A stretch of 6,282 nt of DNA from Candidatus Methanoplasma sp. (GTDB lineage: Archaea > Thermoplasmatota > Thermoplasmata > Methanomassiliicoccales > Methanomethylophilaceae), in contig JAITQH010000023.1 in NCBI GenBank assembly GCA_031288985.1, positions 1 through 6,282 on the forward strand, in the 5' to 3' direction. A program made the position numbers and the translations under genes. Of the stretch, positions 1-6,030 are shown one piece after another (the stretch's first letter is position 1; every line of letters starts with the position of its first letter). Under the pieces are notes generated by a model, which ran no database searches, was not told the origin of the DNA, and worked only from the letters and a program-made list of their open reading frames with translations.

Positions 1-1953
1 GACAGATGGCATACCGTTCCAATACCTGTATCCTCAGGCCAATTCACCGTATCCGGGACGGGGACGGATGCTGGGAACGCGTTGTACGTATACGGCGCAG
101 TGACCGCCGAGCCGGTCGCGTTCGCAGTCGAACTGCCTGATTTCGCAAGCGTCTTGGGCGCGGAATTCGTGAGAAGCTCCAACGGCAACATGGATCCGGT
201 GGGGTATGCGGGCGGATCTTACGCCGATTTCACCGGGACGTATGACGGCAATGGGTACAAGATCTCCGGTCTTAACGTGGCGCCTTATTATGAAGGCCCC
301 AACAGTGAAAGGCTGGTAGGATTCTTCGCACGCACCGACGGAGCAACGCTGTCGAACATCGTGCTGGAAGACGGAAGTTCCGTGGGGATCGCGCTGTTCC
401 CCACAGGATGGCCTGCGACAAGACCCGCCAACGGCAACGGCAAGATATTCACGGGCGGCATCGTCGGAGCGGCGATCAACACATCCGTCATCGACTGCGA
501 GAACGGGAATTCGGTATATTCCTTTACCAACAACGGCGCTCTGACCCTCGGCGGCGTCTCCGGACACATGAGGATCGCCAATGCGGCGGCGAGCGTGAGC
601 GGAGTGAACACCGGAAGTCTGTTCGGCAACGGTTACGCAGGGAACACGAGAACGACCTTGGGCGGCATGACAGGGTCTGCGCTGGTCTACGGAGCAAGCG
701 GCGCCCTTGACGTTGACGGCTTTGCCAATCTGGCCGACATAAATGTGTATTCCAATATCTTCAGCAACACTGTATATGTCGGCGGGCTGTTCGGAATGCT
801 GCAGAACGGGATCATAAACGAATCCGTAGCGGCTGTGATCTATTACGGCTGCATATACGGCCTGCCCGCAACCGGTTGGACCCTAACCAACGGAAGCGCA
901 GGGAAGATAACCATCGCAGACAGTTTCAACGACGGCGACATAACGGCGGTCACACAGACGATCGTCGGCGGCATAATGGGCGGCCTCATGACCAACAGCG
1001 CAGACAGCGTCACGGACTACATGACCGTCAGAAACAGCCACAATGCGGGAGACTTGTACGTCATCAACGAGTTTTCGTCGGGCGCGCCCGTCGTCCGTAT
1101 GGGCGGTCTCGCGGGAGAGTTCTACGCGGACTACCATTCCTCGGACAACGCGACCATAGTCGGCTCGTTCAACGTAGGGGAATTGCGCATATCGGACTCG
1201 GGGAACTATGCTCACGAAAACAGCGCCGGCGGCCTGATTGACTTTGCATACGGCGGCATCGACATCGTCGACTCGTTCAACTCGGGGCCGATCGTCGTTG
1301 ACAGCTACAGCGCAGAGATCTATGCGGGCGGGCTGGTCAGCATCGTGGTCAAGGGGTTTAACATCGACAGCTCGTACAACAACGCAGATATCACGGTCAG
1401 AGGCGGGGCTTTGTCTAACTGGGGCATCGTCGGAGGACTCGCGGCGCAGCTGCAGACGGAGAACGTCGGCACTCCAAGGCAGAACACGCTCGTATACGTC
1501 ACTGACTCGTATGCCTCCGGAGATCTGACCGTCGACCTAAGCAGGACTTCCGGGAACGCATACATAGGCGGCATAGTGGGCACCGCGCACGTGACCAGCC
1601 CAAACTATTGCCTCCTGGACATCCGGGGATCCTATACGGCGGTGACCGCCTATACGAATCCCGCCGTCACACAAACGTACGTAGGAGGATTTATCGGAGT
1701 GGGGCCCAACAACAGCACCACGATGATCTACGACAGCTACTACCTGTACGATGCCGTAAACCATGACTACCCGGGCGCAGGGTACGCATTCGGTCCGTTT
1801 GCGGCAGGTTCGCAAGACCCCGCCGAGGCGTGGGCAACGGAGGTCTGTCCGCAGCCGAGATGCTCGATGAGGACAGTTACGTCGGATGGGACTTCACCAC
1901 CAACATCCATGACGGCGTCTGGATCAAATATGATGGATACCTCCCCTTCCTGA
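1..1953 (+). CDS. GLUG-repeat surface (adhesin-like) protein, 5'-truncated by the window and frameshifted near its 3' end
   Basis: The frame is open from base 1 with no stop, so the gene begins outside the window; TTG at 82 is only the first start-like codon and has no claim to be the real start. The product is a low-charge Gly/Ser/Asn/Thr-rich repeat protein. It opens the repeat region with FTGTYDGNGYKISGL (229-273), the usual lead-in of GLUG proteins. About eleven Gly-Gly motifs of the type VGGLxG follow, from 451 to 1701, spaced 32-62 residues apart and interleaved with beta-strand phrases such as DSFNDGDI, NSHNAGDL, DSFNSGPI and DSYASGDL. GLUG repeats are known from large extracellular adhesin-like proteins of bacteria and gut archaea; a role in surface attachment is inferred. 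After about residue DPAEAW (1816-1833) the translation loses family character (VCPQPRCSMRTV...) and stops at 1951-1953, while frame 3 carries the expected continuation. This is therefore the N-terminal piece of one gene with the entry at 1830-3320. No signal peptide is visible because the true N-terminus is missing. Confidence 0.8.
   Translation, partial: DRWHTVPIPVSSGQFTVSGTGTDAGNALYVYGAVTAEPVAFAVELPDFASVLGAEFVRSSNGNMDPVGYAGGSYADFTGTYDGNGYKISGLNVAPYYEGPNSERLVGFFARTDGATLSNIVLEDGSSVGIALFPTGWPATRPANGNGKIFTGGIVGAAINTSVIDCENGNSVYSFTNNGALTLGGVSGHMRIANAAASVSGVNTGSLFGNGYAGNTRTTLGGMTGSALVYGASGALDVDGFANLADINVYSNIFSNTVYVGGLFGMLQNGIINESVAAVIYYGCIYGLPATGWTLTNGSAGKITIADSFNDGDITAVTQTIVGGIMGGLMTNSADSVTDYMTVRNSHNAGDLYVINEFSSGAPVVRMGGLAGEFYADYHSSDNATIVGSFNVGELRISDSGNYAHENSAGGLIDFAYGGIDIVDSFNSGPIVVDSYSAEIYAGGLVSIVVKGFNIDSSYNNADITVRGGALSNWGIVGGLAAQLQTENVGTPRQNTLVYVTDSYASGDLTVDLSRTSGNAYIGGIVGTAHVTSPNYCLLDIRGSYTAVTAYTNPAVTQTYVGGFIGVGPNNSTTMIYDSYYLYDAVNHDYPGAGYAFGPFAAGSQDPAEAWATEVCPQPRCSMRTVTSDGTSPPTSMTASGSNMMDTSPS
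451..1701 (+). repeat. Array of about eleven GLUG-type protein repeats
   Basis: Glycine-pair motifs begin at 451 (GGIVGA), 547 (LGGVSG), 658 (LGGMTG), 778 (VGGLFG), 964 (VGGIMG), 1099 (MGGLAG), 1225 (AGGLID), 1324 (AGGLVS), 1429 (VGGLAA), 1564 (IGGIVG) and 1681 (VGGFIG). Unit length varies from 32 to 62 residues and the DNA of the units has diverged, so the array is an old protein-level repeat rather than a recent tandem duplication. This fits a stacked beta-structure such as a beta-helix, which is inference. Confidence 0.75.
1767..1841 (+). other. Frameshift zone joining the two parts of the surface protein (frame 1 to frame 3, one base lost)
   Basis: Frame 3 has a stop at 1764-1766, and frame 1 has lost family character by about 1841, so the crossover must lie between. 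Two short homopolymers are natural sites. One extra G in GGG at 1832-1834 would give DPAEAWGNGGLSAAEM; one extra C in CCCC at 1818-1821 would give SQDPRRGVGNGGLS. The first reads more naturally. No X XXY YYZ slippery heptamer is present in phase. A sequencing or assembly error, a true inactivating mutation and, least likely, programmed slippage on CCCC are all open. Confidence 0.7.
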
Positions 1954-3320
1954 GAGGCCCGGGCAACGACATACTTGTCGTGCCTTTCCTCAACCCCGCC
2001 GCGACATCGTATCCAAATCCGATAGAGTACCGTATGGATAGTGAGAACACCGACCCCGCGATGTCTGATTACATCACGGCCCATCCTCTGAGCGGGCAGC
2101 TGAAATACTCCGGAACAGCGCAGGGATCCGCGCCGACGGGCGGAGGCCCGTACACCGCAGAGCTGGGAACCCTCAACCTGGCCAACCGCTGGTACCAGGC
2201 CGCCTTCAAATCGGGAGTGCAGCTGGACATCTCGGCGGGAACCTGGAGCGTGACCTATGCCGACGGCTCCGGCGGGGCCGCGACCGGCATGCCTTCGCCC
2301 AATCCGACGACGGTGGCCAAGGGCGGCGCGGTCTCGGTGCCTGCGGCCGCACCCGCGTGGACAGGGTATGTATTCATGGGATGGAAGCTCACAAGCGGGA
2401 CCGTTGACGGAGCGGGTCCGTCCACAATATACGCCGCAGGAGCAACGACCGGCGCGGTCCGGTCCAATATCACGCTCACGGCGCAGTGGGCGGTTCCGAC
2501 TCCGGGACGCGTATATACGATATCTGCGGATGCCGACGGCGGCTCTGCGATCGTGCCCAGCGGAAACGTCGGCGTCCCGCGCGGAGGAAGTGCGGTGTTC
2601 GCGTTCTCCGCAAAGCCGGGATACACGCTGTCGGCGGTGTACGTGGACGGCGCGGCCATATCGTCCGCCGCCGTTGCATCGGGGGTGTACGTCTTCTCCA
2701 ACGTTCAAAGCAACCACACGATAAGCGTGGCGAGCGCATCCGACGGCGGCATAACGCTGACAGTGGACATCGTGGGAGGGGACGGCGTCCCGAAATACCA
2801 CATCGGGCCGAGTACGCAGTACAGCCGCTTTGCGAGATCGCAGCCGATCGCCCTGCATTCCGACGTGTACGTCTCCCTTGACATAGGGGACGGCTACAGA
2901 TTCGCGGGATGGACGGGGTACGTCGAATCGAAGGATATCGAAGTGCGCATAGCCGACGCGGAGGGCGACATACACCTTGTGGCGCATCTCGAATCCGCCG
3001 GCGGAGGCGGGGAATGGGCAGTTCTTAACCTAATATGCGCGATCCTTGCCATAGCCGCCGGCATTGTGATACTCATAGCAGGAAGGAACCGCCGGGAGAA
3101 GGACGACCCCGACAGGAAGTCGAAGAAGGCGTTCCTCGTCAGAATTGCGTCGCTCGCAGTGGGCATAGTCGCGGCGATCCTGTTCTTCGCGACGGAGGAC
3201 GCGTCCCTGCCTGCGGTCCCCATCGACGAATGGACCCTGCCGATGTTCATACTGTTCCTTGCCGCCGCCGCACTGGCGGCAATAAGCCTGAGATTCGACA
3301 GGGACAGGGAACAGCCCTGA
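1830..3320 (+). CDS. C-terminal part of the same surface protein: GLUG end, InlB-like repeats and three-helix membrane anchor
   Basis: Frame 3 is open from 1767 (stop TGA at 1764-1766). GTG at 1830 is the first start-like codon, but the only Shine-Dalgarno-like bases (GAGG, 1825-1828) lie one base before it, so an independent start is unlikely. Residues 1-43 (ML...YVGWDF...GVWIKYDGYLPFLRG) match the phrase that normally closes a GLUG region. Residues 138-221 look like a Listeria-Bacteroides (InlB B-type) repeat, with GYVFMGWKL and the ending ITLTAQW. Residues 229-304 are a related repeat (GYTLSAVYVDG, FSNVQSNHTISV). Residues 308-389 are a third, divergent one (GYRFAGWTG). Three hydrophobic helices follow at about 396-417, 434-453 and 468-487; the first two are separated by a very basic loop (RNRREK...RKSKK). 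I infer that the repeats face outside and this tail anchors the protein. No sorting motif of the LPXTG or PGF type is seen. Joined to the frame-1 part, the visible protein would be about 1100 residues. Confidence 0.8.
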   Translation: MGNGGLSAAEMLDEDSYVGWDFTTNIHDGVWIKYDGYLPFLRGPGNDILVVPFLNPAATSYPNPIEYRMDSENTDPAMSDYITAHPLSGQLKYSGTAQGSAPTGGGPYTAELGTLNLANRWYQAAFKSGVQLDISAGTWSVTYADGSGGAATGMPSPNPTTVAKGGAVSVPAAAPAWTGYVFMGWKLTSGTVDGAGPSTIYAAGATTGAVRSNITLTAQWAVPTPGRVYTISADADGGSAIVPSGNVGVPRGGSAVFAFSAKPGYTLSAVYVDGAAISSAAVASGVYVFSNVQSNHTISVASASDGGITLTVDIVGGDGVPKYHIGPSTQYSRFARSQPIALHSDVYVSLDIGDGYRFAGWTGYVESKDIEVRIADAEGDIHLVAHLESAGGGGEWAVLNLICAILAIAAGIVILIAGRNRREKDDPDRKSKKAFLVRIASLAVGIVAAILFFATEDASLPAVPIDEWTLPMFILFLAAAALAAISLRFDRDREQP

Positions 3321-3338
3321 ACGACCAACCTCTTAAAA

Positions 3339-3373
3339 GCCGCGGGTCCGTCCCGCGGCGCCTTTATTTTATT
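3339..3373 (+). terminator. Hairpin and T-rich terminator after the surface-protein gene
   Basis: A perfect 8-bp stem, GCCGCGGG (3339-3346) with CCCGCGGC (3352-3359), encloses the loop TCCGT and is followed by CTTTATTTTATT. It starts 18 bases after the stop codon at 3318-3320 and is preceded by an AAAA run that could extend the pairing weakly. The T-rich tract agrees with archaeal termination on U-rich RNA. Confidence 0.75.
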
Positions 3374-3463
3374 CCTCTCCGGTTCCTGTCGATGTTTCGG
3401 CCGTGCTGCATTGTTTTGAACCCTGCGTTCCTCAGACGCGCGCATCATATGCTTTCAGAGACA

Positions 3464-3477
3464 GGTTTATATAAACC
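3464..3477 (+). promoter_or_regulatory. Palindromic TATA box of the DEAD-box helicase promoter
   Basis: GGTTTATATAAACC is a perfect 14-base palindrome whose core TTTATATA matches the archaeal TATA box. The start codon lies 89 bases downstream of the first core T. With the usual TATA-to-start distance, transcription would begin near 3496, giving a leader of about 59 bases. The symmetry alone does not fix the direction; the helicase downstream does. Confidence 0.65.
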
Positions 3478-3506
3478 AACGCCGACGGGGGGCTGAAATT
3501 AATGCG

Positions 3507-3526
3507 GTCCGCAACGTTGCGCGGAC
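3507..3526 (+). promoter_or_regulatory. Inverted repeat in the helicase 5' leader
   Basis: GTCCGCAACGTTGCGCGGAC contains the perfect palindrome GCAACGTTGC (3511-3520), flanked by GTCC and CGGAC arms that pair if two bases bulge. It lies just downstream of the predicted transcription start and 29-48 bases before the ATG. It could be a protein-binding site or an RNA structure. Part of it (3514-3525) recurs in the L15e leader. Confidence 0.4.
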
Positions 3527-3554
3527 AAGTTTATTTTCGTTCAAGTGAGATTAC

Positions 3555-5090
3555 ATGACAATAAGATTCAAAGACCTCGGGGTTTCCGACAAGGTGTCCC
3601 GAGCGATGGAAGAGATGGGCTGGACCGAACCCACCCCCGTGCAGACTGAGGCCATCCCTGTGGGGATGCAGGGCGGCGACATGTTCGCGCAGGCGCAGAC
3701 CGGGACCGGAAAGACCGGAGCGTTCGGCTCCATCATACTCAGCTCCACAAAACCGGGCCAGAAGGTCCCTTCGGCGCTGGTGCTCGTACCCACCAGAGAG
3801 CTCGCCATGCAGGTCGCGGAGGAATTGGACAAGCTGTCCAAATACACCTCCCACAAGTGCGTGCCGATATTCGGCGGAGTCAGCATTGACAACCAGATAC
3901 GCATTGTAAGAAGAGGCACGGACACGATCGTCGGGACGCCCGGGAGGGTCAAGGACCTTATCAACAGGCGGGAGTTGGATCTTGCCAAGATCTCGATGGT
4001 GGTCCTGGACGAAGCGGACAGGATGCTGGACATGGGATTCGCGAAGGATCTGAACTTCATTCTGTCGAACGTCCAGAAGAAGAGGCAGACCATGATGTTC
4101 TCCGCCACTCTGCATGAGGACATCAAAGCGCTGACGCTGAAGCACATGGTCAGGCCGAAGGAGGTCCTCGTATCCAAGGACGAGCTCACGGCAGACCTGA
4201 CGGAACAGTTCTACATCGTCTCCGACAAGGACTCCAAACGCTACGAACTGCAGCGCATTCTGGACGACGGGCACCCCAAGGTGATAGTGTTCTGCCACAC
4301 CAAGCGCAGAGTGGATCAGCTGACAAAGAAGCTGGACGGCCTCTACAAAGTTGCGGGCATACACGGCGGAAAGGCCCAGAACAAAAGGACCAACGTCATC
4401 AAAGAGTTCTCTGAAGGGAAGATCGACGCCCTTATAGCGACGGACGTCGCCGCGAGGGGCCTGGACATCTTCGACGTGGAGTACGTGGTGAACTTCGACA
4501 TGCCTGACAGCCCCGAGACCTACGTGCACAGGATCGGAAGAACGGGAAGAGCAGGCGCCGCAGGCATTGCGGTGACCTTCGTAATGCCCGAGGAGATGAG
4601 GGATCTCAGACAGATCGAGAAGCAGATAGGAAAGCCGATAACGAACATCTCGGCCATATCCAAGCTGGAGTTGGCGGCATCCCTGAGAAGGGATGATGTC
4701 AACATCGCGGCAAGCGTCTCGGGACGCGCAGGTCAGGCTCCTGCGGCGCCCGTGAAGAACGCCCCCGCCGCCAAACCCGCCGTCAGACCGAAGGAAGCGG
4801 TCAGGCCTGCGGCACCCGCACCCGCACCCGCGCCTGCACGCCCCGTCGATGATTCGGTGTGTCTGGAGATCGGATTCGGAACGGCCGACGGGGTCGGCAA
4901 AGGCGACGTGTGCGACTTCATCACGGAGGATACGGACATCGCCCGCAGCGATATCGGAAAGATCACGCTGTACGGAAAGAAGACGCACATACTGATGCAG
5001 AAGCAGAAGGCCGAGGCCGCAGTGAGGGATCTCTACGGCACAGAATACGACGGAAGGCCGCTGAGCGTCCGCATGATCGTCAACAAATGA
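3555..5090 (+). CDS. DEAD-box ATP-dependent RNA helicase with C-terminal DbpA-type RNA-binding domain
   Basis: This 511-residue protein has the full DEAD-box core. The Q motif region is GWTEPTPVQ (22-30), motif I AQTGTGKT (47-54), Ia PTRELA (79-84), Ib TPGR (128-131), II DEAD (152-155), III SAT (183-185), IV VIVFCHT (243-249), V ATDVAARGLD (295-304) and VI HRIGRTGRAG (325-334). No catalytic residue is missing. An Ala/Pro/Lys-rich linker follows (about 383-432, including PAPAPAPA). Then comes a compact domain (434-510; IGFGTADGVGKGDVCDFI, IGKITLYGKKTHILM) that resembles the DbpA/DeaD RNA-binding domain. Such helicases unwind short RNA duplexes using ATP and act in ribosome assembly, RNA turnover and cold adaptation; the exact substrate cannot be told here. 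ATG 3555 is the first start after an in-frame TGA at 3546-3548. AGTGA (3544-3548) serves as Shine-Dalgarno with a 6-base gap. The gene has its own promoter and looks monocistronic. The DeaD/CsdA-like layout is typical of bacteria and may be an old transfer. Confidence 0.95.
   Translation: MTIRFKDLGVSDKVSRAMEEMGWTEPTPVQTEAIPVGMQGGDMFAQAQTGTGKTGAFGSIILSSTKPGQKVPSALVLVPTRELAMQVAEELDKLSKYTSHKCVPIFGGVSIDNQIRIVRRGTDTIVGTPGRVKDLINRRELDLAKISMVVLDEADRMLDMGFAKDLNFILSNVQKKRQTMMFSATLHEDIKALTLKHMVRPKEVLVSKDELTADLTEQFYIVSDKDSKRYELQRILDDGHPKVIVFCHTKRRVDQLTKKLDGLYKVAGIHGGKAQNKRTNVIKEFSEGKIDALIATDVAARGLDIFDVEYVVNFDMPDSPETYVHRIGRTGRAGAAGIAVTFVMPEEMRDLRQIEKQIGKPITNISAISKLELAASLRRDDVNIAASVSGRAGQAPAAPVKNAPAAKPAVRPKEAVRPAAPAPAPAPARPVDDSVCLEIGFGTADGVGKGDVCDFITEDTDIARSDIGKITLYGKKTHILMQKQKAEAAVRDLYGTEYDGRPLSVRMIVNK
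4812..4829 (+). repeat. Three tandem GCACCC hexamers in the helicase linker
   Basis: GCACCC occurs three times without interruption and encodes Ala-Pro pairs in the flexible linker between the helicase core and the RNA-binding domain. Copy changes would keep the reading frame, so the linker length may differ between strains. Confidence 0.6.
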
Positions 5091-5098
5091 GGCATTTA

Positions 5099-5129
5099 GG
5101 GGGCGGGCGCAGGAATGCGGGCCGCCTCC
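5099..5129 (+). terminator. Possible terminator stem of the helicase gene, just before the L15e promoter
   Basis: GGGGGCGG (5099-5106) pairs with CCGCCTCC (5122-5129, one G-T pair). Inside, CGCA (5108-5111) pairs with TGCG (5116-5119) around a GGAA loop of the GNRA type; G5107 and G5120-G5121 form a small internal bulge. The stem starts 8 bases after the helicase stop codon. T-rich sequence follows only after 11 bases and is the TATA region of the next gene, so termination is plausible but less clear than at the other two terminators. Confidence 0.4.
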
Positions 5130-5140
5130 GTCCGGTCATG

Positions 5141-5148
5141 TTTATATA
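5141..5148 (+). promoter_or_regulatory. TATA box of the L15e promoter
   Basis: TTTATATA is the same core as in the helicase promoter and lies 86 bases before the preferred L15e start at 5227. A transcription start near 5171-5172 is predicted from usual archaeal spacing. The element overlaps the T-rich tail of the possible helicase terminator. Confidence 0.65.
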
Positions 5149-5170
5149 TTTTAGTTAAGTACGGAGGGTA

Positions 5171-5189
5171 CGGAACACGTTCCGCGGAA
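5171..5189 (+). promoter_or_regulatory. Overlapping inverted repeats at the predicted L15e transcription start
   Basis: CGGAACACGTTCCG (5171-5184) has 6-base arms around AC. It overlaps the perfect palindrome TTCCGCGGAA (5180-5189). Both lie at or just after the predicted transcription start, where an operator or a leader RNA structure for autogenous ribosomal-protein control could sit. That role is inference. Confidence 0.35.
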
Positions 5190-5216
5190 ATGTGCCTTCA
5201 CAGGTGAATCCGAAAT

Positions 5217-5222
5217 GGTGAT
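5217..5222 (+). promoter_or_regulatory. Shine-Dalgarno site that selects the L15e start at 5227
   Basis: GGTGAT is complementary to the ATCACC of the archaeal 16S rRNA 3' end and lies 4 bases before ATG 5227. It overlaps the ATG at 5215, which argues against that upstream start. Confidence 0.65.
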
Positions 5223-5226
5223 TATA

Positions 5227-5865
5227 ATGAGCGACGAGACTCAACAGCAGGAAGTCCGCCCCGTCAACGGGAAGAGCATGTACAGCTACATCGCGGACGC
5301 ATGGAAGAACCCCTCGAAAAGCTACCTCAAAGAGCTTAACCACGAGAGAAGGATACTGTGGAGGAGAGAAGAGAACTTCCTCCGCGTCGAAAAACCCACC
5401 CGCCTGGACAGGGCAAGGGCGCTTGGATACAAGGCGAAACAGGGATACGTTGTCGTCAGGGCCAAGGTAAGGAAGGGCAACTTCAGAAAGAGAGCCATTA
5501 CGGCCGGAAGGAGAGCCAAGAGAAAGGGTATCAACCAGATGACGGTCGGAAAGAGCCTCCAGAGGATGGCCGAGGAAAGGACCGCCAAGAGATACCAGAA
5601 CCTTGAGGTGCTCAACTCCTATTGGGTCGGGGCCGACGGACAGCATGAGTGGTACGAGGTCATACTCGTGGATCCCGCTCACCCGGTCATAAAAGCGGAC
5701 CCCAAGATCAACTGGATCTGCAAGACCAACAACAAGAACCGCGTATACCGCGGCCTGACGTCCGCCGGAGCGGCCGGACGCGGCCTCAGGAACAAGGGCA
5801 AAGGCGCAGAGAACGCCAGGCCCTCCGTGAGAGTCAACAAGCAGGCGCGCGGAAGGCACAACTAA
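5227..5865 (+). CDS. rpl15e: Large-subunit ribosomal protein L15e (eL15)
   Basis: The 212-residue basic protein is the archaeal/eukaryotic L15e, a structural protein of the large subunit that binds 23S rRNA; bacteria lack this family. Recognisable blocks are MYSYIADAWKNP, TRLDRARALGYKAKQGYVVV, QNLEVLNSYWVGADG, YEVILVDPAHPVIKADP and GLTSAGAAGRGLRNKGKG, the last being the typical end of the family. Archaeal members usually begin near the MYSYIADAW segment (Met at 5278) and have about 190-195 residues. From 5227 the protein carries 17 extra residues, MSDETQQQEVRPVNGKS. ATG 5227 is preferred because of the Shine-Dalgarno site before it; ATG 5215 (four residues longer) and ATG 5278 (family-like length, only a weak GGGAAG upstream) remain possible. 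The gene stands alone with its own promoter and terminator. Confidence 0.95.
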   Translation: MSDETQQQEVRPVNGKSMYSYIADAWKNPSKSYLKELNHERRILWRREENFLRVEKPTRLDRARALGYKAKQGYVVVRAKVRKGNFRKRAITAGRRAKRKGINQMTVGKSLQRMAEERTAKRYQNLEVLNSYWVGADGQHEWYEVILVDPAHPVIKADPKINWICKTNNKNRVYRGLTSAGAAGRGLRNKGKGAENARPSVRVNKQARGRHN

Positions 5866-5874
5866 ACAAATCAA

Positions 5875-5914
5875 CCCCCGTCCCAACGGACGGGGGAACT
5901 TTTTATTTTTATTT
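5875..5914 (+). terminator. Strong hairpin and T-tract terminator of rpl15e
   Basis: A perfect 9-bp stem, CCCCCGTCC (5875-5883) with GGACGGGGG (5888-5896), has the loop CAAC. It begins 9 bases after the stop codon and is followed by TTTTTATTTTTATTTT. In the other direction the hairpin is followed only by the weaker TTGATTTGTTT, but it might also serve the convergent minus-strand gene. Confidence 0.85.
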
Positions 5915-6030
5915 TAGCGATTTCAAATAACAGAGCGGCAAAACGGATGGGTGCGATTATGCAGACCGACCTTTTGCAACGGCTGGATATCGTCTGACTT
6001 GTACAGTCGCCCTCCGGCCTGTTTGTGCGG

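Noticed and set aside
1830..1832. GTG as an independent start for the C-terminal part of the surface protein
   Set aside because: The only ribosome-site-like bases are one base away, and homology to the GLUG end begins right at this codon, which fits a frameshifted continuation better.
1767..2987. 406-codon minus-strand frame opposite the surface protein
   Set aside because: It has Arg/His-rich composition with no domains; the plus-strand frame has clear repeats and membrane helices.
3531..4988. Long open frame on the minus strand opposite the helicase (485 codons)
   Set aside because: It is rich in Arg, His and Val with no family features, as expected from the mirror of GC-rich codons, and the plus strand encodes an unmistakable helicase.
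5155..5886. 243-codon minus-strand frame opposite L15e
   Set aside because: It mirrors a certain ribosomal protein gene and would run through the terminator hairpin.
5947..5997. Small plus-strand frame of 16 residues (MGAIMQTDLLQRLDIV)
   Set aside because: It lies downstream of a strong terminator, lacks a clear ribosome site and promoter, and is short enough to occur by chance.
5915..6030. Possible tRNA or small RNA between the L15e terminator and the minus-strand gene
   Set aside because: No cloverleaf arms, TTC-loop motif or promoter could be found on either strand.
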